NCBI RefSeq assembly: GCF_002724055.1
Contig: NZ_BDQY01000006.1
Span: forward strand, 54,677-118,676
Length of the DNA stretch: 64,000 bases
From: Tepidibacter mesophilus
GTDB taxonomy: Bacteria; Bacillota; Clostridia; Peptostreptococcales; Peptostreptococcaceae
Direction of reading: 5' to 3'
Position 1 is the stretch's first letter; each line of letters begins with the position of its first letter. The notes under the pieces are model-generated. The model had not been told where the DNA came from. It searched no databases and worked only from the letters and a program-made list of their open reading frames with translations. The translations under genes and the position numbers were made by a program. Positions 16,491 to 24,427 of the stretch are shown here, piece by piece.

Positions 16491-17343
16491 CATCATAAAC
16501 ATGGTATTCTTTCCATATAGTTTCCAATTTATCAAAATACTCTTTTATTTCTTCTTTTTTCCTCATACCTATAGCAACTATTATTGCATTTGCAACACTT
16601 AAAGGAGCAACTAAAGAATCAACAAACGATGCCATATTACTCTTAACCGGTATAATTTCTTCACATATAGATGCAACAGGTGCAAGTATACTATCTGTTA
16701 ATGCTATTATACTAGCTCCTTGTTTTTTTGCATAATTTGCTAGTTCAAATGTTCTTTTTGAATATCTTGGAAAGCTTATAGCTATTACTAGATCATCTTC
16801 TGTAACTTTTAGAATTTGCTCAAATACATCACTTATTCCATAACTCACTATGTTTACGTTGTCTAAAATTATATTTAAGTAAAAACCTAAATATTCAGCT
16901 ACAGCAGTTGAACTTCTAAGACCTACTATATATATTTTCTTTGCCTTTAATATTTTGTTTATTCCTTTTTGGAAACTTTCTTCATCTAATTCTTCTATAG
17001 TTGTTTTTATATTTTCTATATCAGATTTTAATACTTTTTTAAGTATCGTCCAATCATTAGAATACTCTTTAGACATCTCTACCCTTTGAACAGTAGTAAG
17101 TTTTGTCTTTATAAGCTCTTGCAGTGATTTTTGAAGCTTAGGATATCCATCAAATCCTAATGCGTTAGCAAATCTAACTACAGTCGATTCACTTACACCT
17201 ACTTTTTCACCTAATTTCCCAGCAGTCATAAAAGCTGCTTTATCATAGTTTGCAAGTATAAACTGAGCAATAAGTTTTTGTCCTTTACTTAATTTAGGGA
17301 ACTGTTCTTTTATTATGACAATTAAATCTCTAGCTTCTTCCAT
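16483..17343 (-). CDS. MurR/RpiR family transcriptional regulator
   Basis: A DNA-binding repressor or activator of 286 aa. An N-terminal RpiR helix-turn-helix domain (about 1-75, with KLGEKVGVSESTVVRFANAL) is followed by a SIS sugar-phosphate-binding domain (about 125-255, IVGLRSSTAVAEYLGFYL and VIAISFPRYS). The ligand is expected to be a phosphosugar or amino-sugar phosphate. No sugar-use gene is adjacent. It lies 7 bases after korC on the same strand, so it appears to be the last gene of the kor transcript. Confidence 0.92.
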   Translation of the reverse strand: MEEARDLIVIIKEQFPKLSKGQKLIAQFILANYDKAAFMTAGKLGEKVGVSESTVVRFANALGFDGYPKLQKSLQELIKTKLTTVQRVEMSKEYSNDWTILKKVLKSDIENIKTTIEELDEESFQKGINKILKAKKIYIVGLRSSTAVAEYLGFYLNIILDNVNIVSYGISDVFEQILKVTEDDLVIAISFPRYSKRTFELANYAKKQGASIIALTDSILAPVASICEEIIPVKSNMASFVDSLVAPLSVANAIIVAIGMRKKEEIKEYFDKLETIWKEYHVYDEK

Positions 17344-17350
17344 ATAAAAT

Positions 17351-17896
17351 TTAACTCCTATTTGATATATTTTTTATCAACATTTTCCCTTCGTTAAAAG
17401 CTTTTATATTTAAATTTTCACTTCCTTGAGGTACTCTTGCTAATATTGATTCTTTCAAACTTTCGTCCTCGATATCCTCAATAAGTTCTTTAATAGCTCC
17501 TAAAGCAACTATATTTGAAACCATTTGTTTTCCTATTTTTTCTTTGGCTGTATCTATTATAGGTATCTTATAACAAAAGTCAGTACCTATATTATCCCCT
17601 ATATTAACACAAGAATCAACTAGCAATATTGATTTTTTCTTTATATTTTTTGCATATTTATCAAAAGATTTTTGTGTTAAGCATAAAAGTAAATCTGGGC
17701 TATTAACTTTTGGATAATTTATATCTTTATCGCTTATTATAACCTCTGACTTACTGGCACCTCCTCTAGCTTCTGGTCCATATGATTGACTTTGAACTGC
17801 ATTAAATCCATTTTTTATAACACTTTCAGCTAATATTATACCGGCAAGTATTAACCCTTGACCTCCAGATCCTGTTAATCTTAATTCCTTTTTCAC
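17351..17896 (-). CDS. korC: 2-oxoacid:ferredoxin oxidoreductase subunit gamma
   Basis: Small gamma subunit (181 aa) of a thiamine-dependent 2-oxoacid:ferredoxin oxidoreductase, which oxidises 2-oxoglutarate or a related 2-oxoacid to the acyl-CoA and reduces ferredoxin. Family landmarks are GSGGQGLILAGIILAE and the conserved QSYGPEARGGASKSEVIIS. It overlaps the korB stop by 4 bases. The order korD-korA-korB-korC is the usual one for the 2-oxoglutarate type. A branched-chain or aromatic 2-oxoacid substrate remains possible. Confidence 0.92.
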   Translation of the reverse strand: MKKELRLTGSGGQGLILAGIILAESVIKNGFNAVQSQSYGPEARGGASKSEVIISDKDINYPKVNSPDLLLCLTQKSFDKYAKNIKKKSILLVDSCVNIGDNIGTDFCYKIPIIDTAKEKIGKQMVSNIVALGAIKELIEDIEDESLKESILARVPQGSENLNIKAFNEGKMLIKNISNRS

Positions 17897-18720
17897 ATAG
17901 ACACCTCCTTTTTAAACATATCTATAATCTTAAAGTATTCTTCTATATATTCAGGTTCTTGAACATTTTTAAATTCTCCCATAAATATTTTATTTTTTAT
18001 ATCATCTTTATTTAATTTATCTTTAGCTGATATATCCACAAAATTATCTTTCATCCCTTTTATTAAATCAACTGCACTGCCTTTTTTATTTTTTCTTCCA
18101 TAATAAGTAGGGCAAACGCTTGCTCCCTCTACTAAAGAAAATCCTTTATGATTTATAGCTTTTTTTACATATTCAATCATTTTTTTAACATGATATACTG
18201 TAGATCTAGCTACATAAGTAGCACCTGCACCTGATGCTAGTTCACAAATATCAAATGCTTTATCTATATTTCCATAAGGCGCGGTAGTACCCTTTTCTTT
18301 ATTTGGAGTTGTAGGAGAATATTGTCCGCCTGTCATTCCATATATATTATTATTAAATATAATAGTTGTTATGTCTATGTTTCTTCGACACGCATGTATT
18401 AAATGATTTCCACCAATAGCACTAGAATCTCCATCTCCAGATATAACTATAACTTTTAAGTCAGGATTTGCAACTTTAAGACCAGTTGCAAACGCAATTG
18501 CTCTTCCGTGCGTTGTATGCAATGTATTAAAATCCATATATCCAGCTGCTCTTGATGAACATCCGATTCCAGATACTATACATATCTTATCTTTATCTAA
18601 ATTTAATTCTTCTATAGCAACAGCTATAGCCCTCATCAATATTCCATGACCACATCCAGGACACCAAATATGTGGAAGTCTCTCTACTCTAAAATTATTT
18701 TTTATTACTTTGCTAGGCAT
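17893..18720 (-). CDS. korB: 2-oxoacid:ferredoxin oxidoreductase subunit beta (TPP-binding)
   Basis: Binds thiamine pyrophosphate and carries the decarboxylation site. The segment WCPGCGHGIL contains cluster-ligand cysteines. The TPP signature GDGDSSAIGGNHL ends in a downstream FNNNIYGMTGGQYSPTTP. ATG at 18720 is chosen since AGGAGG lies about 10 bases upstream; a GTG at 18744 would add 8 residues. It overlaps the end of korA by 16 bases, so the subunits are translationally coupled. Confidence 0.94.
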   Translation of the reverse strand: MPSKVIKNNFRVERLPHIWCPGCGHGILMRAIAVAIEELNLDKDKICIVSGIGCSSRAAGYMDFNTLHTTHGRAIAFATGLKVANPDLKVIVISGDGDSSAIGGNHLIHACRRNIDITTIIFNNNIYGMTGGQYSPTTPNKEKGTTAPYGNIDKAFDICELASGAGATYVARSTVYHVKKMIEYVKKAINHKGFSLVEGASVCPTYYGRKNKKGSAVDLIKGMKDNFVDISAKDKLNKDDIKNKIFMGEFKNVQEPEYIEEYFKIIDMFKKEVSM

Positions 18721-19856
18721 TTTCCCAATACCTCCTTTACGCACTCATTTATATACTCAGGGGTTATAATTTCTCCATTTGCTTTATTAATCCCATAAAT
18801 ATTACAATCAGTTTTAACTACGCGCTCTACTTCTTGTCTTATTTGACCTAAATTCATCTCTGGAACAAATATCATATCCTTATCTTTGCTTATTTGTTTT
18901 ATCTTTTCTTCGGGGAATGGCCATATTGTTTTTATAACAAACATGCCTGCTTTTATGCCTTCCTCTCTAAGCTTATTAACAGCCTCTTTAGTAGATCTTG
19001 TCATACAACCAAATGTAACAAACAAAACATTAGAATCCTCAACTAAATATTCTTCATATATTAATATATCATCAAGATTTGAATTTATTTTCCCCATTAG
19101 TCTATTTAGTAATCTTTCAGCTTCCTCAGTACTATTAACCGGAAATCCTGTTTCATCATGCACAAGTCCTGTTACGTTATATCTATATCCTTCTCCAAAG
19201 TTAGCCATGGCAGGAACCAAATCCTCAGTATATTCATATGCTTTATACTCACTTGCTTCTACCGCGGGTTTTTTTCGATCTACTACAACCATATCTCCTT
19301 CGTTGGGTATTATTACCTTTTCTCTCATATGCGCTATAACTTCATCCATTAACAATATTACAGGCATTCTGTATTTTTCAGAAAAATTAAATGCTTTTAC
19401 AGTAAGTTCAAAAGTATCACTAACACTTATTGGAGATAATACTATTATAGGATGATCTCCATGAGTACCCCATTTTGCCTGCATCACATCTCCTTGAGAC
19501 GGGCAGGTTGGAAGTCCAGTACTTGGTCCTCCTCTTTGTACATTTACAATTACACACGGTATCTCTGTAATACATGCATAGCCTATATTTTCTTGTTTTA
19601 ATGAAAATCCAGGACCACTAGTTGCTGTCATTGATTTCAATCCCCCTAATGATCCACCAATAACAGCTGCCATACTTGCTATTTCATCTTCCATTTGTAT
19701 GAATCTTCCTCCAATTTTTGGTAACATTACAGCTGATAATTCTGCAATTTCAGTTGAAGGAGTTATTGGATATCCTGCAAAAAATTTCATACCAGCATAT
19801 ATAGCCCCATGTACACAAGCTTCATTACCTTGAAGAAATTTTATATTATTATGCAT
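18705..19856 (-). CDS. korA: 2-oxoacid:ferredoxin oxidoreductase subunit alpha
   Basis: Alpha subunit, 383 aa, with pyrimidine-binding (about 1-180) and transketolase C-terminal domains. Typical segments are GNEACVHGAIYAGMKFFAGYP, QMEDEIASMAAVIGGSLGG and the family-specific QRGGPSTGLPTCPSQGD, which is the signature of 2-oxoacid (Kor-type) rather than pyruvate enzymes. It follows korD with an 8-base overlap. A cytoplasmic heterotetramer with KorB, KorC and KorD. Confidence 0.94.
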   Translation of the reverse strand: MHNNIKFLQGNEACVHGAIYAGMKFFAGYPITPSTEIAELSAVMLPKIGGRFIQMEDEIASMAAVIGGSLGGLKSMTATSGPGFSLKQENIGYACITEIPCVIVNVQRGGPSTGLPTCPSQGDVMQAKWGTHGDHPIIVLSPISVSDTFELTVKAFNFSEKYRMPVILLMDEVIAHMREKVIIPNEGDMVVVDRKKPAVEASEYKAYEYTEDLVPAMANFGEGYRYNVTGLVHDETGFPVNSTEEAERLLNRLMGKINSNLDDILIYEEYLVEDSNVLFVTFGCMTRSTKEAVNKLREEGIKAGMFVIKTIWPFPEEKIKQISKDKDMIFVPEMNLGQIRQEVERVVKTDCNIYGINKANGEIITPEYINECVKEVLGKCLAK

Positions 19857-20073
19857 ATGATTTATCCTCCTTACACATGAATTCTTCTAAATATATTGCA
19901 TAATCAGGACATCTCATTTCACATAATCCACATTTTATACATTCATCTTCTTGTTTTATATTTACCTTATCATTATATATGTACAAAATTTTTTTGGGAC
20001 AAAATTCTGCACATATTCCACAACCCTTACACCAATCATTTTTTATAACTATTTTTTTCTCATCCCCTGGCAT
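19849..20073 (-). CDS. korD: 2-oxoacid:ferredoxin oxidoreductase subunit delta (2x[4Fe-4S] ferredoxin)
   Basis: A small iron-sulfur electron-transfer subunit. It has two C-x2-C-x2-C-x3-C motifs, CKGCGICAEFCP and CIKCGLCEMRCP, each binding one [4Fe-4S] cluster. I place the start at ATG 20073, which follows a GGGGG ribosome binding site and gives 74 aa. The frame continues upstream to 20175 through a lysine-rich stretch that does not look like the family. First gene of the kor operon. Confidence 0.9.
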   Translation of the reverse strand: MPGDEKKIVIKNDWCKGCGICAEFCPKKILYIYNDKVNIKQEDECIKCGLCEMRCPDYAIYLEEFMCKEDKSYA

Positions 20074-20266
20074 TTTTTTACCCCCAATGCATTTTAGAAT
20101 TTTTATTAATTTCATATTATCAAACTTTTTGAGATATTGCAATTTAAATTTCATTTTTATTTTATAATCCTTCATTTTGAAATTTAACTTTCTTTATTCT
20201 AAAAATTCGAAACGTCTCAATTCCAATATTTTACATGTTGTTATATATATCTCTCTTCTTAAAAAT

Positions 20267-20299
20267 AAAAAATAGCCCTTTATATAAGAGCTATTTTTT
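20267..20299 (-). terminator. Terminator of the GNAT-like gene
   Basis: On the minus strand a stem AAAAATAGCTCTT / AAAGGGCTATTTTT (with G-U pairs) is followed by T-rich sequence. It lies about 50 bases after the GNAT-like stop codon. Confidence 0.75.
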
Positions 20300-20346
20300 A
20301 TCACTTTTTTTCTATATTCATACAAACTATAAAGTTTACTATCATC

Positions 20347-20778
20347 CTAATCTTTTTTTTTATTCTTACAAGGATTTTTGAAAAAATCTGCAATTTTTAA
20401 ATATAAATATTCATTTTCGTCTACATCAAATAAAACTTCCTCGTTATTTAAATTATTAAAACCTATATTTTTATAAAAATTTATTTCATCACATTTTTTA
20501 ACTATAAATATATTTATTCCATTAATATCTGCCATATTTAATAAAGCTTTTATAAGCCCATCTTTTAAAACCATATCTAATGACTTATCAAATATATTGA
20601 TTGTACTTAAAAAAGCTATATTCTCTTTTATTTCATATCCTGCAAATCCTAGAAGTTCTCCATTTTCATATGCACATAATATATTTTGTTTTATTTTTTC
20701 ATAATCTATATTTTCTTTATCTAGTATACTTCTAATTTTAATTTCATTTTTTTCATACATTTTGCAAATACTTATCAT
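20347..20778 (-). CDS. GNAT-like acetyltransferase, weak family match
   Basis: A 143-aa protein whose central part has the alternating pattern of a GNAT fold: ENGELLGFAGYEI (strands 2-4) and, late in the chain, INFYKNIGFNNL, which matches the usual beta-bulge 'FYxkxGF' element. The acetyl-CoA loop (Q/RxxGxG/A) is not clearly present, so activity is uncertain. It lies 17 bases after rluB on the same strand and is probably co-transcribed with it. Confidence 0.65.
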   Translation of the reverse strand: MISICKMYEKNEIKIRSILDKENIDYEKIKQNILCAYENGELLGFAGYEIKENIAFLSTINIFDKSLDMVLKDGLIKALLNMADINGINIFIVKKCDEINFYKNIGFNNLNNEEVLFDVDENEYLYLKIADFFKNPCKNKKKD

Positions 20779-20795
20779 TATTTTTACACCTCTAC

Positions 20796-21503
20796 TTATA
20801 AAGATTTTAAATAATTTATTTCTTTTTGGCTTAAGTTTCTATACTCACCTATTTTAAGATTTCCAAGTTCTATATTCCCTATAGATATTCTTTTTAAAGA
20901 TAAAACAGGATGACCTATAGCTTTACACATTTTTCTTACTTGTCTATTTTTACCTTCATGTATTTTTATTTCACATATACTTTGGTTTTCATCCTTTTTT
21001 ATAATTTTGAATTCTGCTGGTGCAGTCACATAGTCATCTATTTTTAATCCTGATTCAAATTGTTTAATTTTTATTTTATCAGGTACTAATTTAAGTCTTG
21101 CTAAGTAAGTTTTAACAACTTCATGCTTTGGGTGAGTTAATCTATATGTAAGATTTCCATCATTAGTTAATATTAAAAGTCCAGATGTTTCATAATCAAG
21201 CCTTCCAATAGGATATATTCTTTCATCAATATCTTTAACCAAATCTAATACTGTTTTTCTATTAAATTGGTCTTTTACAGTTGTAACATATCCTTCTGGC
21301 TTATTTATAATTACATATATATTTTTTTGTTCTGCGATTATTACTTTCCCATTAACTTCTATAATATCCTGATTCTCATTAACATCAATTCCTAGTTCTT
21401 CTACTATTTCTCCGTTGACTTTTACTTTTCTATTTTTTATTAATTCATCAGATTTTCTTCTTGACGCTACTCCGCATAATGCCATATATTTATTTAATCT
21501 CAT
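20796..21503 (-). CDS. Pseudouridine synthase, RluB/RsuA family
   Basis: Isomerises a uridine in rRNA. An S4 RNA-binding domain (about 1-60, RLNKYMALCGVASRRKSDEL) precedes the catalytic domain with GRLDYETSGLLILTNDG, in which Asp103 is the catalytic residue. KIHEGKNRQVRKM is the family's late signature. The 235-aa length is that of Firmicute RluB (modifies 23S rRNA); RsuA-like activity on 16S rRNA cannot be excluded. Confidence 0.93.
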   Translation of the reverse strand: MRLNKYMALCGVASRRKSDELIKNRKVKVNGEIVEELGIDVNENQDIIEVNGKVIIAEQKNIYVIINKPEGYVTTVKDQFNRKTVLDLVKDIDERIYPIGRLDYETSGLLILTNDGNLTYRLTHPKHEVVKTYLARLKLVPDKIKIKQFESGLKIDDYVTAPAEFKIIKKDENQSICEIKIHEGKNRQVRKMCKAIGHPVLSLKRISIGNIELGNLKIGEYRNLSQKEINYLKSL

Positions 21504-21702
21504 AGCAGTTCTCCTTTTCTTGTTTATTGATAAACTCTACTCTTAATAACCTTTAATCTAAAGACTTTTTTATTATATAGTTATATATCTTTTTTTTCTA
21601 TAGATTTTAATCAATTTGTATTGTTAAAGACTTGATATAGTGTTAAAATACCTCTTATATCATATATTTTAAATACTCAAGTTATTTTGTAGGAGGTTTG
21701 TA

Positions 21703-22794
21703 ATGCTTTCAAGATATAAAACTAAACACATAATTTTTTTACTATTAATCGCATTTATTATGTTCAAATTTGTAAACAATCCAGAATTCTTTATAGAAAA
21801 ATTTAACTCTGCACTATCTTTGATAAGTCCCTTTATTTGGGCCGTTTGTATTGCATATCTTCTTAACCCTATAATGATTTATTTTGAAAAAAGGTTTAAT
21901 ATGAGAAGATCTTTTAGTATAATGTTAATTTACTTTTTATTGATAAGTATTATAAATTTTACTATTACTATACTATCTCCTAAAATAATCGATAGTATAA
22001 ATGATTTATCCAAAGATCTTCCAGGATATATGAACACAATTCAAAAATGGATAAATGAAAATATAATTAAATCTAAATTACTCGAATATAGTAATCCTTT
22101 CTTAAAAGAAAATTTAAAGGAGATAATAAATGAAGTATTAGGTTTTTTAAATATTACATCTACCAATTTAGTAACTCAAGCTATTAATATTACCTCTAAT
22201 TTATTTAATGCTATACTCGGGGTTATAATTTCTATTTATCTATTAAAAGATAAAGAAAATCTTATATATAATATTAAAAGACTTTTATATGCTGTTTTAG
22301 GAAAATTCAAATCAGATAAAGTTATAGCTTTCTTTAAGATAGTAAATAAGATTTTTTCTCAATATATAATAGGAAAATCTATAGATTCTTTGATAATAGG
22401 TATTATATGTTTTGTAGGTCTATTAATGCTTAAAGTTCCTTATGCACTTTTAATAAGTATAATCATATGTGTGTCCAATATGATTCCTTACTTTGGTCCA
22501 TTTATAGGGGCTATCCCAGCTATACTTATTACTTTAATAAATAATCCTATACAAGCTATTTGGGTAGCTGTATTTATATTATTACTTCAGCAATTCGATG
22601 GGCTTTACCTTGGCCCTAAAATATTAGGGGATAAAGTGGGCTTAAATCCATTGTGGATTATAGTTGCTGTTATATTAGGTGGGGGGCTATTTGGTATTGC
22701 AGGTATGTTTTTAGGAGTTCCTGCAATGGCTATCACAAAGATACAACTTGAAAAATATATAAATATCAAACTAAAAGATAAGAGTATTATATAA
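21703..22794 (+). CDS. AI-2E family transporter
   Basis: A polytopic membrane protein of 363 aa with about eight predicted membrane segments, of the AI-2E (PerM/YtvI) family. A large soluble stretch (about 100-165) separates the first three helices from the rest. The conserved end of the family is visible as PYFGPFIGAIPA, then QQFDGLYLGPKILGDKVGLNPLWI and FLGVPAMAI. Substrates of the family are varied (sporulation protein YtvI, Na+/H+ antiport, possibly autoinducer export), so none is assigned. GGAGG precedes the ATG. Confidence 0.9.
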   Translation: MLSRYKTKHIIFLLLIAFIMFKFVNNPEFFIEKFNSALSLISPFIWAVCIAYLLNPIMIYFEKRFNMRRSFSIMLIYFLLISIINFTITILSPKIIDSINDLSKDLPGYMNTIQKWINENIIKSKLLEYSNPFLKENLKEIINEVLGFLNITSTNLVTQAINITSNLFNAILGVIISIYLLKDKENLIYNIKRLLYAVLGKFKSDKVIAFFKIVNKIFSQYIIGKSIDSLIIGIICFVGLLMLKVPYALLISIIICVSNMIPYFGPFIGAIPAILITLINNPIQAIWVAVFILLLQQFDGLYLGPKILGDKVGLNPLWIIVAVILGGGLFGIAGMFLGVPAMAITKIQLEKYINIKLKDKSII

Positions 22795-22806
22795 AAAAAT
22801 CAAAAG

Positions 22807-22853
22807 AGCTATATTGCTTTAGAAATTAATTTCTAAAGTGATATAGTTATTTT
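22807..22853. terminator. Terminator of the AI-2E transporter gene
   Basis: A 19-bp stem from AGCTATATTGCTTTAGAAA to its complement (two G-U pairs) around TTAA, followed by ATTTTTATAC. Confidence 0.85.
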
Positions 22854-22887
22854 TATACAAAAAATCAAAAAAGTTCAAATATATTAA

Positions 22888-22911
22888 TTCGTTCCATTGG
22901 TTAAATTAATA
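22888..22911 (+). promoter_or_regulatory. Element shared with the 37.7 kb tiny gene, copy 1
   Basis: TTCGT followed by three variable bases and then ATTGGTTAAATTAATA. The last 16 bases are identical to 37696-37711. Both end exactly 27 bases before the ATG. GGTTAAATT fits a forespore sigma-F-type -10 (GGYNAHNNT), with ATATA 15 bases upstream as a weak -35; this reading is inference. Confidence 0.5.
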
Positions 22912-22937
22912 TAAAGCGAAACTTAGGAGGTTATATA

Positions 22938-23090
22938 ATGTATAAAAATACTAAAAACAAATCATGTAATGATAGATTAGAATTTGCAGATGAATTGAAT
23001 ATCCCTAACGCTCTTCATCCAAAGCAAACAGGTTCTGTAAGTCAAAATACAAGCAAACCAATATCTAAAAAAAATAAAAAACCTAAATAA
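22938..23090 (+). CDS. Tiny basic protein (50 aa), paralogue of the 55-aa protein at 37.7 kb
   Basis: A lysine/asparagine-rich, hydrophilic protein with TAGGAGG 7 bases before the ATG and its own terminator after the stop. Centrally it has the segment EFADELNIPNALHPKQTGS. The 55-aa protein at 37738 aligns there as EMGNELTLPNNLNRHTIGS. No membrane segment, no cysteine pair. Composition resembles minor small acid-soluble spore proteins, but I recognise no named family. The shared upstream element and spacing support a real, co-regulated gene pair. Confidence 0.75.
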   Translation: MYKNTKNKSCNDRLEFADELNIPNALHPKQTGSVSQNTSKPISKKNKKPK

Positions 23091-23107
23091 ATCAAAACTC
23101 AATTCTG

Positions 23108-23145
23108 AAAAATGGGCTATTAAAATAAGCCCATTTTTATTTTTA
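23108..23145 (+). terminator. Terminator of the 50-aa gene
   Basis: Stem AAAAATGGGCT / AGCCCATTTTT with a 9-base loop, followed by ATTTTTATT, 17 bases after the stop. Confidence 0.88.
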
Positions 23146-23210
23146 TTGAACTAAATAAATTATAAAATAATCCAAATATATTCACTACTAGAAACATCAT
23201 TCAATTTATT

Positions 23211-23261
23211 CCTTTCTTGTATCAACTCAGCTCTATATATCATAAATTAATACAAGAAAGG
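23211..23261 (+). promoter_or_regulatory. Leader hairpin sequestering part of the Shine-Dalgarno
   Basis: A perfect 12-bp inverted repeat, CCTTTCTTGTAT (23211-23222) and ATACAAGAAAGG (23250-23261), with a 27-base loop. The right arm covers the first half of the AAAGGAGGG ribosome binding site of the 90-aa gene (ATG at 23272). It could act as an RNA switch or a stabilising 5' hairpin. Confidence 0.6.
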
Positions 23262-23271
23262 AGGGATTTAA

Positions 23272-23544
23272 ATGTTTTTTTATAACAATCAACAACCACC
23301 AGGTCCGCCACCTTCATATACACCTAAGCAGTCAAGTAAAGGTCCTAGTTTAAAAGCAGTAGATCCAGGTGCTATAAGATTCTGCCGTTATAAATTCACT
23401 TATATATGGCTTGAAAATGGACGAAGTTTCTGGACTTGGCTAGTATTTGTGGGCCCTACATCTGTATCTGGATTTAGATGGATGAGAGGAAGTTGGAGAT
23501 TTTGGGGAACAGATATTAGAAATATAGATAGTTTTTCTTGCTAA
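23272..23544 (+). CDS. Short proline-rich/aromatic-rich protein (90 aa), unknown function
   Basis: The first 30 residues are proline, glutamine and serine rich (NNQQPPGPPPSYTP). The second half is rich in tryptophan, tyrosine, phenylalanine and arginine with a repeated aromatic rhythm (YIWLENGRSFWTWL, GFRWMRGSWRFW), ending in a terminal cysteine. There is no signal peptide and no clean membrane helix. Strong AAAGGAGGG ribosome binding site, partly inside a hairpin. The composition resembles spore-coat or surface-layer-associated proteins, but I do not recognise a named family, and this is only a guess. Confidence 0.75.
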   Translation: MFFYNNQQPPGPPPSYTPKQSSKGPSLKAVDPGAIRFCRYKFTYIWLENGRSFWTWLVFVGPTSVSGFRWMRGSWRFWGTDIRNIDSFSC

Positions 23545-23546
23545 TC

Positions 23547-23575
23547 AAAAATACCAGTCAAAAGACTGGTATTTT
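23547..23575. terminator. Bidirectional terminator
   Basis: Stem AAAATACCAGTC / GACTGGTATTTT with a 4-base loop, between the converging 90-aa gene and proC. Confidence 0.88.
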
Positions 23576-24376
23576 CTACATATTTTTAGCTTTTTTAGTA
23601 CATTCTCTCATTGCTTTAATAACAGCAGTTCTAAATCCATACTCTTCTAAAGTAGTAACTGCTTCTATACTAGTACCTCCAGGTGAGCATACCATATCTT
23701 TAAGTTCTCCAGGATGTTTTTTAGTTTCAAGAACCATTTTTGCAGATCCTAAGATAGCTTGAGCAGCCATTTTGTAGGCTTTATCTCTAGGCATACCATC
23801 AGCTACAGCCGCATCTGCCATGGCTTCAATAAACATAAATACATATGCAGGAGAAGACCCACTAGTCGATATAAATACCTCCATCAGCTTTTCATCTATA
23901 ATTTCTATCTTTCCAAAGCTTTTAAATATATTGACTACTTCGTCAACCTCTTCTTTTGATATATTACTATTAGGGGATATGCCTGTCATACCCTCACCTA
24001 CAAGAGCTGGTGTGTTAGGCATAGTTCTAACCATTTTTATATTTTTTCCAAATGCATTTTCTACATCTTTAATAGTCTTTCCTGCTGCTATAGTAACTAT
24101 AACAACATCTTCTTTAACAAAATCTTTTATCTCATCAATTACAATATTATATACATTTGGCTTTACAGACAATACTATAATATCTGAAGTTTTTGCCAAT
24201 TCTTTATTGTCCATTGTAGTATTAACCTCATACTCATTCGAAACAATATCTAAACTCCCCTTATATCCATCAGCAACAATTATATTTTGCGGATTTAATA
24301 ATCCAGACTTCACGACTCCGCCAATCATTGCTCTTCCCATATTCCCACAGCCTATAAATCCAATTACCTTATCCAT
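23576..24376 (-). CDS. proC: Pyrroline-5-carboxylate reductase
   Basis: Reduces 1-pyrroline-5-carboxylate to L-proline with NAD(P)H. The N-terminal Rossmann motif is IGCGNMGRAMIGG. The family signature near the C-terminus is MVCSPGGTSIEAVTTLEE. The 266-aa length is normal. It lies 51 bases downstream of hypD on the same strand; HypD's product is the substrate of this enzyme, so here it most likely completes hydroxyproline reduction to proline rather than serving biosynthesis. Confidence 0.96.
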   Translation of the reverse strand: MDKVIGFIGCGNMGRAMIGGVVKSGLLNPQNIIVADGYKGSLDIVSNEYEVNTTMDNKELAKTSDIIVLSVKPNVYNIVIDEIKDFVKEDVVIVTIAAGKTIKDVENAFGKNIKMVRTMPNTPALVGEGMTGISPNSNISKEEVDEVVNIFKSFGKIEIIDEKLMEVFISTSGSSPAYVFMFIEAMADAAVADGMPRDKAYKMAAQAILGSAKMVLETKKHPGELKDMVCSPGGTSIEAVTTLEEYGFRTAVIKAMRECTKKAKNM

Positions 24377-24427
24377 AGTAAACCTCCAAATTTTAAATAG
24401 TTATATATATTATATCACTTAACAATA

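Noticed and set aside
18886..19455. Plus-strand open frame of 189 codons inside korA
   Set aside because: Antisense to a clear oxidoreductase subunit, no ribosome binding site, no family features.
23820..24422. Plus-strand open frame of 200 codons over proC
   Set aside because: Shadow of proC; no initiation signal and low-complexity residues.
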